6,432 nucleotides of DNA, from positions 1 through 6,432 of the forward strand of contig CABVEG010000100.1 of assembly GCA_902497185.1 (NCBI GenBank). Reading direction: 5' to 3'. This DNA comes from an uncultured Eubacteriales bacterium (GTDB taxonomy: Bacteria; Bacillota; Clostridia; Lachnospirales; CAG-274). The notes beneath the pieces were generated by a model that saw only the letters and a program-made list of their open reading frames with translations, had not been told where the DNA came from and made no database searches. Shown piece by piece: positions 1 through 5,560 of the stretch. The translations under genes were made by a program, and so were the position numbers. Position 1 is the first letter of the stretch. Every line of letters begins with the position of its first letter.

Positions 1-115
1 AGCGTCGCAGACTTTAATCCGCAGGTCGAGCTTTGCCCGACCGAGGACGGGGACTGGTTTGTGTACTTGCATAGCAAGGACGCAAACTACACGGCTGGTC
101 CCCACCTTAGTATAC
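1..115. other. GC-rich segment of foreign-looking composition, no identifiable gene
   Basis: By hand count the first 120 bases contain 66 G or C (55%; 36 of the first 60), whereas 181-240 contain 16 of 60. Two plus-strand frames are open from the window edge: frame 1 to a TAG at 172-174 (57 codons) and frame 2 to a TAA at 176-178. Because both frames are open and GC-rich, openness alone is weak evidence for coding, and neither translation resembles a family I recognise. The frame-1 product would contain the stretch DGDWFVYLHSKDANY and end inside the third palindrome. It could be the 3' end of a gene, the end of a mobile element, or a copy of a dispersed non-coding repeat; the left part lies outside the window. 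The compositional contrast is seen directly; the element interpretation is inferred. Confidence 0.45.
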
Positions 116-141
116 TGCAAGAAATGCGAGCATTTCTTGCA
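116..141. repeat. Inverted repeat 1 (12-bp arms, 2-base centre)
   Basis: The arms TGCAAGAAATGC (116-127) and GCATTTCTTGCA (130-141) are perfect reverse complements separated only by GA. In single-stranded DNA or RNA the innermost pairs would open to form the loop. It is the first of three adjacent palindromes that begin where the GC-rich segment ends. No T-run follows on either strand, so a simple intrinsic terminator is unlikely. Confidence 0.85.
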
Positions 142-142
142 A

Positions 143-165
143 GCGTGTCGACTTTATCGACACGC
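143..165. repeat. Inverted repeat 2 (9-bp arms, 5-base loop)
   Basis: The arms GCGTGTCGA (143-151) and TCGACACGC (157-165) are perfect reverse complements around the loop CTTTA. The stem is GC-rich and starts two bases after the first palindrome. It has terminator-like geometry but no following T-tract on either strand. Confidence 0.85.
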
Positions 166-167
166 AG

Positions 168-191
168 ATATTAGCTAAATTTAGCTGATAT
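168..191. repeat. Inverted repeat 3 (near-perfect 24-bp palindrome)
   Basis: The core AGCTAAATTTAGCT (173-186) is a perfect 14-bp palindrome. It extends on both sides to 168-191 with a single T/G mismatch at 172/187, which would be a U-G pair in RNA. It is AT-rich, unlike the second palindrome. It sits about 60 bp beyond the 3' end of the minus-strand HAD gene and could form a hairpin in that transcript, but there is no U-tract. Confidence 0.8.
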
Positions 192-250
192 TTAAGGAAG
201 TACAGTTTAATAATACAAGGCATTGCAATATTAATTGATGGGTATTGGAT

Positions 251-1075
251 TTATAATTTATAAATTTCCTTTAATATTTTAGCAACACCAAAGTTATCAT
301 TTGTATCGGTAACTTTGTCAGCGGCAGCCTTAACTTCATCAGCAGCATTTTCAACGGCGACGCCAAGACCTGCCGCCTTTATCATTGAAATATCGTTTTC
401 GCTGTCGCCAAATGCAATAATTTCATTAGGCTTAACACCAATAAGTTTTGCATATTCAAGTACGGCATTTGCTTTTGAAACATTGGCGCTGTTTATATCA
501 ATACAGTTCCAGTTAGATTGCACTGCTTTAACACCTGGAATATTTTTATTAATAGTGTCTTTTATTCTAAGCAGTCTTGGAATATCCTTTTCAATTACTA
601 CTGCTTTTATAAAATTGGGTAAATGGGAAATACTTCTCATATCGTTAACAAGTTCGTACTTTACGGAGTAGGTCATTTTCTTTTTATACTTTGTGGTAAT
701 AAGATTTATTCCTCCCTCATAAAGGACTTTATCATTGGTGTAGCACGTATCAAGTGTAAAGGCTTTTACACCTATGTTTTCATTGTCGCATATATCAAAT
801 ATTTTATCAAGGGAGCTTTTGTCCATTGAATTTATAAAATATTTTTTGTTTGTATAAAAGTTAACAAGAGTTGCACCGTTACAGCCTACAATAGGGCAAT
901 TAATACCAAGCTCATCAAGATAATCCTTTGCCAAAATATCGTTGCGTCCTGTTGCTATTAATATATGTATACCCATTTTGTTGAGGGCTCTGAATGTGTT
1001 TATTATTTCCTCAGGCAGAAAGCCTTCGGAGTTTAATATTGTTCCGTCACAATCTGTGGCAATAAGCTTATACAT
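251..1075 (-). CDS. Cof-type HAD-IIB family phosphatase
   Basis: Predicted cytosolic Mg2+-dependent phosphohydrolase of the haloacid dehalogenase superfamily, Cof/YwpJ subfamily (274 aa, the normal length). Motif I is DCDGT with nucleophile D8 and general acid D10; motif II is the ATGR stretch with T42; motif III is K201; motif IV is GDSEND with D224 and D228 binding Mg2+. Between motifs II and III lies a C2B-type cap of about 110 residues, which sets substrate range. Members dephosphorylate sugar phosphates, pyridoxal phosphate or flavin nucleotides, and the substrate cannot be read from sequence. The ATG at 1075-1073 is preceded by AAAGGAG (minus strand, about 1084-1090). It is divergent from metG with its own promoter and appears monocistronic within the window. 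No U-tract terminator is seen downstream; only the palindromes at 116-191 lie beyond it. Family assignment is firm; substrate unknown. Confidence 0.95.
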   Translation of the reverse strand: MYKLIATDCDGTILNSEGFLPEEIINTFRALNKMGIHILIATGRNDILAKDYLDELGINCPIVGCNGATLVNFYTNKKYFINSMDKSSLDKIFDICDNENIGVKAFTLDTCYTNDKVLYEGGINLITTKYKKKMTYSVKYELVNDMRSISHLPNFIKAVVIEKDIPRLLRIKDTINKNIPGVKAVQSNWNCIDINSANVSKANAVLEYAKLIGVKPNEIIAFGDSENDISMIKAAGLGVAVENAADEVKAAADKVTDTNDNFGVAKILKEIYKL

Positions 1076-1105
1076 TGTTTATTCTCCTTTAAGACATTTA
1101 TAGAT

Positions 1106-1134
1106 ATTTTAACACAAAATAAGGGAATATTCAA
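1106..1134 (-). promoter_or_regulatory. Sigma-A-like promoter for the HAD gene
   Basis: Read on the minus strand: -35 TTGAAT (complement of 1129-1134), a 17-bp spacer and -10 TAAAAT (complement of 1106-1111). Predicted start is near 1099, giving a short leader with the AAAGGAG ribosome site. Confidence 0.65.
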
Positions 1135-1142
1135 TTTATACT

Positions 1143-1171
1143 TTGCAATTTTATTAATAATAGTATATAAT
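1143..1171 (+). promoter_or_regulatory. Sigma-A-like promoter for metG
   Basis: -35 TTGCAA (1143-1148), exactly 17 bp, then a perfect -10 TATAAT (1166-1171). Start is expected near 1178, leaving a leader of only about 22 nt that holds TGGAGG (1188-1193) seven bases before the ATG. There is therefore no room for a T-box or riboswitch. The promoter is divergent from, and does not overlap, that of the HAD gene. Confidence 0.75.
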
Positions 1172-1200
1172 ATTTAAAGATATGTATTGGAGGTTTTAAA

Positions 1201-3198
1201 ATGAGTAAAGAAAAATTTTATATGACAACGGCAATTGCCTATACATCAGGTAAGCCCCACATCGGCAATACCTATGAGATTGTATTAGCCGACAGTATTG
1301 CACGTTTCAAAAGAATGCAGGGCTATGAAGTGTTTTTTCAGACAGGAACTGATGAACACGGACAGAAAATAGAAGAAAAGGCTAAGGAGGCAGGAATTAC
1401 TCCAAAGCAGTTTGTAGATAATGTAGCAGGTGAAATTAAGTCTATATGGGATTTAATGAATACTTCTTATGATAAGTTTATAAGAACAACTGACGATTAT
1501 CACGAAAAGCAAATACAGAAGATATTTAAAAAGCTTTATGAAAAGGGCGATATTTATAAGAGTGTATATGAGGGTATGTACTGCACACCTTGTGAAAGTT
1601 TCTGGACTGAAAGTCAGCTTGTAGACGGAAAGTGTCCTGACTGTGGCAGAGAGGTGCATCCTGCTAAGGAAGAGGCTTATTTCCTTAAACTGAGTAAGTA
1701 TGCAGACAGACTTATTGAACATATCAATACTCATCCCGAGTTTATTCAGCCTGTATCAAGAAAGAATGAAATGATGAATAACTTCCTTCTTCCGGGCTTA
1801 CAGGATTTATGTGTTTCAAGAACATCATTTAAATGGGGTATTCCTGTAGATTTTGATGATAAGCACGTTGTGTATGTATGGCTTGATGCTCTTTCTAACT
1901 ATATTACGGGTATTGGCTATGACTGTGACGGTAATAATACTGAGCTTTTTGGTAAAATGTGGCCTGCTGACTTACACTTAATAGGAAAGGATATTGTAAG
2001 ATTCCACACTATTTACTGGCCTATTATACTTATGGCTCTTGACTTGCCTTTGCCTAAGCAGGTATTTGGCCACCCATGGTTATTAAGAGGCGAGGATAGC
2101 TTTGAAGAGGAGATAAAGGACAATGACGGTAAGATGAGTAAGTCAAGAGGCAATGTTATTTATGCCGATGACCTTGTAAGTCTTTTTGGTGTAGATGCCG
2201 TAAGGTACTTTGTACTTCATGAAATGCCTTTTGAAAATGATGGTATTATTTCATGGGATTTAATGATTGAAAGAACTAACTCTGACCTTGCCAATGTTCT
2301 TGGTAATCTTGTAAACAGAACCGTATCAATGACCAACAAGTATTTTGGTGGTATTGTAAGCAATACTAAGGTTAGTGAAGCTGTTGATGAGGATTTAATT
2401 AAGGTAGCGACAGAGTGTAAGGCTAAGGTTGAGGCTAAGATGGACAAGTTAAGGGTAGCTGATGCCATTACCGAAATATTTACACTCTTTAAGAGATGCA
2501 ACAAGTATGTTGATGAAACAGAGCCTTGGGTATTAGGCAAGGATGAAAGTAAGAAGGACAGACTTGCAACTGTGCTTTATAACCTTGTTGAGGGTATTAC
2601 TATAGGAGCTTGTCTTTTAGAGCCATTTATGCCTGAAACTACTGAAAAGATTTTAGCCCAGTTAAATGCCGAAAAGAGAGATTTTGCCGAACTTGATAAG
2701 TTTGGTTTGTATCCTGATGGAAACAAGGTAATTGAAAAGCCTCAGATTTTGTTTGCAAGACTTGATGCTAAGGAGGTTATTCCTAAGGTTAAGGAGATAA
2801 TGGAGGCTCAGGCTAAGGCAAATGCTCCTAAGGAAGCACCAAAGGAGGAAACAACAGAAGAAAAGGAATACATTACTATTGATGATTTCTGTAAGGTGGA
2901 AATGAAGATTGGTGAAATTCTTGCCTGTGAGAAGGTACCTGAGTCTAAAAAGCTCTTAAAGTCTACAGTTAAGATTGGTGCTGAAACAAGAACTATTTTA
3001 TCAGGCATTGCTAAGTTCTATAGTCCTGAGGAAATGGTTGGCAAGAAGGTTGTTGTTGTGACTAATCTTGCCCCCAGAAAGATGTTAAAGGGTAAGTATG
3101 TAAGTGAGGGAATGCTTGCTGCTGCTGAGGACGAAAAGGGCAATGTTAAGCTCCTTACTGTTGACGGTGATGTTGAAGATGGTGCAGTTGTAGGTTAA
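1201..3198 (+). CDS. metG: Methionine--tRNA ligase with C-terminal tRNA-binding domain
   Basis: Class I aminoacyl-tRNA synthetase that charges tRNA-Met and initiator tRNA with methionine in the cytosol (665 aa, full length). The Rossmann catalytic domain carries the HIGH-type signature PHIGN (H20-N23) and KMSKS at 311-315. The inserted zinc knuckle has C128-X2-C131 and C145-X2-C148, the single-knuckle four-cysteine arrangement of Thermus-type MetRS. The methionine-pocket region includes VWLDAL (W227). The helical anticodon-binding domain spans roughly 375-510, with W443 in the TEPW motif as the likely anticodon contact. A charged, Ala/Glu/Lys-rich linker (about 535-556) leads to a Trbp111/EMAP-like OB-fold (about 557-665) that promotes dimerisation and tRNA binding. 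The start ATG has TGGAGG seven bases upstream. A strong terminator follows the TAA by 8 bases. Its synteny with tatD and a YabE-like gene matches B. subtilis metS. Confidence 0.98.
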   Translation: MSKEKFYMTTAIAYTSGKPHIGNTYEIVLADSIARFKRMQGYEVFFQTGTDEHGQKIEEKAKEAGITPKQFVDNVAGEIKSIWDLMNTSYDKFIRTTDDYHEKQIQKIFKKLYEKGDIYKSVYEGMYCTPCESFWTESQLVDGKCPDCGREVHPAKEEAYFLKLSKYADRLIEHINTHPEFIQPVSRKNEMMNNFLLPGLQDLCVSRTSFKWGIPVDFDDKHVVYVWLDALSNYITGIGYDCDGNNTELFGKMWPADLHLIGKDIVRFHTIYWPIILMALDLPLPKQVFGHPWLLRGEDSFEEEIKDNDGKMSKSRGNVIYADDLVSLFGVDAVRYFVLHEMPFENDGIISWDLMIERTNSDLANVLGNLVNRTVSMTNKYFGGIVSNTKVSEAVDEDLIKVATECKAKVEAKMDKLRVADAITEIFTLFKRCNKYVDETEPWVLGKDESKKDRLATVLYNLVEGITIGACLLEPFMPETTEKILAQLNAEKRDFAELDKFGLYPDGNKVIEKPQILFARLDAKEVIPKVKEIMEAQAKANAPKEAPKEETTEEKEYITIDDFCKVEMKIGEILACEKVPESKKLLKSTVKIGAETRTILSGIAKFYSPEEMVGKKVVVVTNLAPRKMLKGKYVSEGMLAAAEDEKGNVKLLTVDGDVEDGAVVG

Positions 3199-3206
3199 AT
3201 TAACGA

Positions 3207-3235
3207 GGCTCTTGCTTAATAGCAAGAGCCTTTTT
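3207..3235 (+). terminator. Intrinsic terminator after metG, directly before tatD
   Basis: The stem GGCTCTTGCT (3207-3216) and AGCAAGAGCC (3221-3230) is a perfect 10-bp pair around the loop TAAT, followed by TTTTT (3231-3235). The very next bases (3236-3242) are the AAAGGAG ribosome site of tatD, so the element works as an intra-operon terminator or processing hairpin rather than an operon end. Confidence 0.88.
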
Positions 3236-3249
3236 AAAGGAGAGATAAA

Positions 3250-4005
3250 ATGTATTTTGATACCCATGCTCATTTTGAAGATGAAAAATTTGACGGAATA
3301 AGAGATAATTTAATAGAAGAAATGCACTCAAATGGAGTAGACTATATTATTAACATAGGTTCGGATATAGCTACGTCACAAAAGAGTATAGAACTTGCAA
3401 AAAAGTATGACTTTATATATGCAGCCGTAGGGGTACACCCTCATGAGGTGGAAAATATGACGGAGGCAGATATTGACACACTCAGAAAGTATGCCGAATA
3501 TGAAAAGGTTGTAGCAATAGGTGAAATAGGTCTTGATTATTACTATGACTTTTCTCCAAGGGACAAGCAGCGCTACTGGTTTGAAAGACAGCTTGATTTA
3601 GCGTCAGAGCTTAATATGCCTGTAAGTATACATTCAAGAGATGCAGCTCAGGAAACCTTTGACATTATTAAAAACAGCAGTGTAAGAAAAGGTGTTATTC
3701 ATGCTTACAGCGGCAGTGTGGAAATGGCAAGGGATTATATTGATATGGGATTTTACATTGGAGTAGGTGGTGTAGTAACCTTTAAGAATGTAAAAAAGTT
3801 AGTCGATGTGGTTAGATTTGCTCCAATGGAGAGAATTTTACTGGAAACAGATTCGCCATATTTATCTCCCGTACCTGTGAGAGGCACTGTTAATAACTCA
3901 CAAAACCTGAAATATGTTGTTAATAAAATTAGTGAGATTAAACAAATTTCGCCTGAAATTGTTTGTGAAATAACCTCCCAAAATGCCAAAGGAATATTTT
4001 GGTGA
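3250..4005 (+). CDS. tatD: TatD family metal-dependent DNase
   Basis: Cytosolic TIM-barrel hydrolase of the amidohydrolase-like TatD family (251 aa, usual size). Studied members are Mg2+-dependent 3'-5' exonucleases acting on DNA and RNA ends, implicated in DNA repair and RNA quality control. Metal ligands are in place: the HxH pair H6/H8 in DTHAHF, E92 in GEIGLDYYY, H128 in SIHSRDA, H151 in IHAYSG, and D201 in LLETDSPYL. The ATG follows AAAGGAG by seven bases. It lies 51 bp after metG, with a terminator in between and no space for a dedicated promoter, so expression probably depends on read-through from metG or a promoter inside metG. This is the yabD position of B. subtilis. Family assignment is firm; the physiological substrate is not determined. 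Confidence 0.95.
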   Translation: MYFDTHAHFEDEKFDGIRDNLIEEMHSNGVDYIINIGSDIATSQKSIELAKKYDFIYAAVGVHPHEVENMTEADIDTLRKYAEYEKVVAIGEIGLDYYYDFSPRDKQRYWFERQLDLASELNMPVSIHSRDAAQETFDIIKNSSVRKGVIHAYSGSVEMARDYIDMGFYIGVGGVVTFKNVKKLVDVVRFAPMERILLETDSPYLSPVPVRGTVNNSQNLKYVVNKISEIKQISPEIVCEITSQNAKGIFW

Positions 4006-4015
4006 AAAAAAGTTG

Positions 4016-4044
4016 TTGCATAATTATTACAAATGTGTTAAGAT
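4016..4044 (+). promoter_or_regulatory. Extended -10 promoter for the G5-3D gene
   Basis: -35 TTGCAT (4016-4021), a 17-bp spacer, then -10 TAAGAT (4039-4044) preceded by TGT, which supplies the extended -10 TG at 4036-4037. Transcription would start around 4052, giving an unusually long leader of about 214 nt. No convincing terminator separates it from tatD, so read-through may also contribute. Confidence 0.65.
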
Positions 4045-4051
4045 AGGTATT

Positions 4052-4265
4052 GTAAAAGCTATTGGAAATTAGTGCTCGTGGTTGTGCACAAATTCAATAG
4101 GCTTATATTTTTGCGGTTTTTATTCAAAAATCACAAAAATTTGAAACTAAAAATAACCGGTGAGGGATTTAGTCGAAAAGATGGAGAAATTTACGACTAT
4201 CGATTTCGTAAGGAAAACTTAATAAAATATTACGAAATTGTTGCATCCCAGATGGGAGGATAATT
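4052..4265 (+). promoter_or_regulatory. Long structured 5' leader of the G5-3D cell-wall gene
   Basis: This non-coding stretch can fold into several hairpins. H1 spans 4056-4104: AAGC/GCTT and TATTG/CAATA with a bulged G, then AATT/AATT and GTGC/GCAC, with short internal loops. A T-run at 4107-4111 follows it. H2 is a weak TTCAAA/TTTGAA pair (4123-4128 with 4140-4145). H3 pairs TAGTCG (4170-4175) with CGACTA (4194-4199). H4 pairs ATTTCGTAA (4203-4211) with TTACGAAAT (4230-4238). H5 pairs TCCC (4246-4249) with GGGA (4254-4257), covering part of the ribosome site. No conserved core of a riboswitch class I know is present; in particular the c-di-AMP (ydaO) motifs are not seen. The number and order of perfect pairings suggest a cis-regulatory RNA; the function is inference. 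Confidence 0.5.
4254..4259 (+). promoter_or_regulatory. Ribosome-binding site of the G5-3D gene, possibly occluded
   Basis: GGGAGG lies six bases before the ATG at 4266. Its first four bases, GGGA, can pair with TCCC at 4246-4249 across an AGAT loop, which would partly mask the site. Confidence 0.7.
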
Positions 4266-5000
4266 ATGTTAAAGAATTTTGCAAGATGTGCAGCCCTTAT
4301 GCTTGCGTCAGTTACAGCATTAGGTACTACTACATACGCTGCAGAAAACGCATTTGTAGAGTCATCTGTTAATTATACGGCAGAGGCAAAGAGTAAGGTT
4401 ATCTACTATCAGACAAATGATGTAGATACAAACGCTGAAAAGAGTGAAGTAAAGGTCAGCAGTAAGGAGGTTCCTTATACTACCATTACAGAGCAGTCTG
4501 ACAGCATAACAAAAGGAACAACTAAGGTAGCTCAGGAAGGTGCTAACGGCGTTAGTAAGATTACAGAGGTAACTAAGTATGTAAATGGAGAGGTTGCAGA
4601 TGTAAGTTTTACTGAAGAGGTTATTTCTGAGCCCGTTGACGAAATTATTTTAGAGGGTACCAAGGAGATTCCTACAGTTCCCGGTACTTCTACAGTTGAG
4701 TATTCAAAGGTACTCACAATGAATGCTACAGCATACTGTCCATGTTCACAGTGCTGTGGTTCTTATGCCAACGGCTATACAGCTAATGGTATGAAGGCAG
4801 GCTACGGTGTGGCTGCTGTGGATACTAGAGTTATACCTCTTGGCACAAAGCTTTATGTTGAGGGTTATGGCTATTGTATCGCAGCAGATACAGGCGGAGC
4901 AATTAAGGGTAACAGAATTGACCTTTGCTATGGTTCTCATAGTGCTGCATTAAATTCAGGTTTTGGTCATAAAAATGTTAAGGTATATGTTTTAAGTTAA
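4266..5000 (+). CDS. Secreted G5 and 3D domain protein (YabE/RpfB-type cell-wall enzyme)
   Basis: Exported peptidoglycan-active protein, 244 aa. Residues 1-25 form a signal peptide with K3/R7 followed by a hydrophobic stretch and a TYA-A signal peptidase site. Residues about 45-135 match a G5 domain, a beta-rich wall-binding module, with TTITEQSDSITKGTTKV and the following G-rich turn. Residues about 149-243 form the 3D domain, a double-psi beta barrel related to MltA lytic transglycosylases, with its three signature aspartates D186 (AAVD), D208 (AADTGG) and D219 (RIDL). The cysteine cluster C158/C160/C163/C164 plus C204 and C221 is notable for an exported protein; CPC-xx-CC is, to my knowledge, common in clostridial 3D proteins. 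It lacks the DUF348 repeats of B. subtilis YabE, so it is a short version. The position after tatD matches yabE. Its own promoter and long leader suggest separate control. Enzymatic activity is inferred from the family. Confidence 0.9.
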   Translation: MLKNFARCAALMLASVTALGTTTYAAENAFVESSVNYTAEAKSKVIYYQTNDVDTNAEKSEVKVSSKEVPYTTITEQSDSITKGTTKVAQEGANGVSKITEVTKYVNGEVADVSFTEEVISEPVDEIILEGTKEIPTVPGTSTVEYSKVLTMNATAYCPCSQCCGSYANGYTANGMKAGYGVAAVDTRVIPLGTKLYVEGYGYCIAADTGGAIKGNRIDLCYGSHSAALNSGFGHKNVKVYVLS

Positions 5001-5004
5001 TAAC

Positions 5005-5057
5005 TTTAATAAAATAACAGCATAGGGCTTGTTTCCCTGTGCTGTTATTTTATTAAA
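5005..5057. terminator. Long-stem intrinsic terminator after the G5-3D gene
   Basis: The left arm 5005-5027 pairs with 5035-5057 over 23 positions with a single U-G wobble, around the seven-base loop CTTGTTT. The inner part is GC-richer (CAGCATAGGG with CCCTGTGCTG); the outer part is A-rich on the left and T-rich on the right, giving the T-tract on the plus strand and a matching one on the minus strand, so it could work in both directions. It starts five bases after the TAA and insulates the atp operon from upstream transcription. Confidence 0.88.
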
Positions 5058-5063
5058 AAAATG

Positions 5064-5092
5064 TTTACATCAGACGTATATTGTGATACTAT
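5064..5092 (+). promoter_or_regulatory. Upstream promoter P1 of the atp operon
   Basis: -35 TTTACA (5064-5069), a 17-bp spacer, -10 TACTAT (5087-5092) with an extended TG at 5084-5085. Predicted start near 5099, at the left edge of the dyad at 5100-5121, leaving a leader of about 168 nt before atpZ. Confidence 0.6.
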
Positions 5093-5099
5093 TAACATA

Positions 5100-5121
5100 A
5101 ATTGACAAATATTTATCAATT
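5100..5121. promoter_or_regulatory. Dyad resembling a Rex operator, at the P1 start site
   Basis: A 22-bp near-palindrome, mismatched only at 5106/5115. Its 18-bp core (5102-5119) begins TTG and ends CAA. Compared with the clostridial Rex consensus as I recall it, TTGTTAA-N4-TTAACAA, 11 of 14 defined positions agree. The position over the predicted P1 start site fits a repressor operator. Dyad symmetry is seen; assignment to Rex is inference. Confidence 0.4.
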
Positions 5122-5166
5122 CTTGGACGGTTAAGAAAATGTTATGCTTTTTTTAAAAAATATGTG

Positions 5167-5195
5167 TGGATTTTTAATGAGATTTAGGCTATAAT
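5167..5195 (+). promoter_or_regulatory. Downstream promoter P2 of the atp operon
   Basis: A perfect -10 TATAAT (5190-5195) stands 17 bp from a poor -35 TGGATT (5167-5172). An A/T tract at 5148-5163 sits where an UP element would compensate for the weak -35. Start is expected near 5202, about 65 nt before atpZ. Confidence 0.5.
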
Positions 5196-5266
5196 GATAT
5201 AGTAGCAGTTAATATAAAATTGCTTATCCGTTAAATTAAGATTATATACTGATTTCAGGTGATAAT

Positions 5267-5560
5267 ATGAACAGGGAAAGCACAAAGGCATTTGCTTTAT
5301 TTACTCAAATAGCCGTTTCAATGCTTGTGCCAATATTTCTTTGCTTTTTTGTTGGCTATGCTATTGACAGAGTATTTAATATAACGGGTATTTTTCTTAT
5401 TATATTTACAGTAATAGGTGTAATGGCAGGTTTCAGAAGTGTGTATGTTCTGGTAAAGGATTTTTATAAGGACAAGGATACTTATATAGATATGAATAAA
5501 ATTAAGGCTGACCTGCAAAAGGAAGGGCAGGAAGATAAGGTGGATGAAAATGACAAATGA
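5267..5560 (+). CDS. atpZ: AtpZ/AtpI family protein, ATP synthase Fo accessory
   Basis: Small membrane protein (97 aa) encoded at the head of F-type ATP synthase operons. The family is proposed to help Fo assembly, such as c-ring formation, or to take part in Mg2+ transport. Two hydrophobic helices are visible, about residues 11-33 and 39-61, containing the family's glycine pattern (VGYAIDR, then TVIGVMAGF). A charged cytosolic tail (about 68-97) rich in Lys, Asp and Glu follows. AGGTGA (5257-5262) lies four bases before the ATG. Its 3' end overlaps the next gene, indicating translational coupling. Nothing looks broken. The family call rests on size, topology, motif style and the atpI-atpB context rather than on catalytic residues, and the precise role remains debated. 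Confidence 0.85.
   Translation: MNRESTKAFALFTQIAVSMLVPIFLCFFVGYAIDRVFNITGIFLIIFTVIGVMAGFRSVYVLVKDFYKDKDTYIDMNKIKADLQKEGQEDKVDENDK
5537..5543 (+). promoter_or_regulatory. Ribosome-binding site that favours the second ATG of atpI
   Basis: AAGGTGG ends directly against the ATG at 5544 but stands six bases before the in-frame ATG at 5550. Normal spacing therefore favours 5550. A weaker AGGAAG at 5529-5534 could serve 5544. Both lie inside the end of atpZ. Confidence 0.6.

Noticed and set aside
1..115. tRNA or rRNA fragment in the GC-rich left edge
   Set aside because: No cloverleaf, CCA end, T-loop consensus or recognisable rRNA core sequence could be found on either strand.
143..191. Second and third palindromes as the terminator of the minus-strand HAD gene
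   Set aside because: Neither stem is followed by a U-tract when read on the minus strand, although a factor-dependent or processing role cannot be excluded.
315..829. Plus-strand open frames opposite the HAD gene
   Set aside because: They are antisense shadows of a gene with all four HAD motifs, and lack ribosome sites or recognisable protein features.
1172..1200. T-box or SAM riboswitch upstream of metG
   Set aside because: The predicted transcript leader is only about 22 nt, too short for either element.
2217..2540. 107-codon minus-strand ORF inside metG
   Set aside because: It is a shadow of the conserved anticodon-binding region of MetRS, with no independent signals.
4072..4263. 63-codon plus-strand ORF starting with GTG between tatD and the G5-3D gene
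   Set aside because: No ribosome site precedes the GTG, its start lies inside a predicted hairpin, its end runs through the ribosome site of the next gene, and the translation resembles no family. It is better explained as leader RNA.
4052..4265. Known c-di-AMP (ydaO) or c-di-GMP riboswitch in the leader
   Set aside because: The conserved GACAGCUAACCUC-like and GGGG-GAAU blocks of ydaO, and the GCAAA/CGCAAAG blocks of c-di-GMP-I, are not visible.
5102..5130. TTGACA at 5102-5107 as a consensus -35 box
   Set aside because: At 17 bp the downstream hexamer is GGACGG, and no acceptable -10 is near. The motif is better read as one arm of the dyad.
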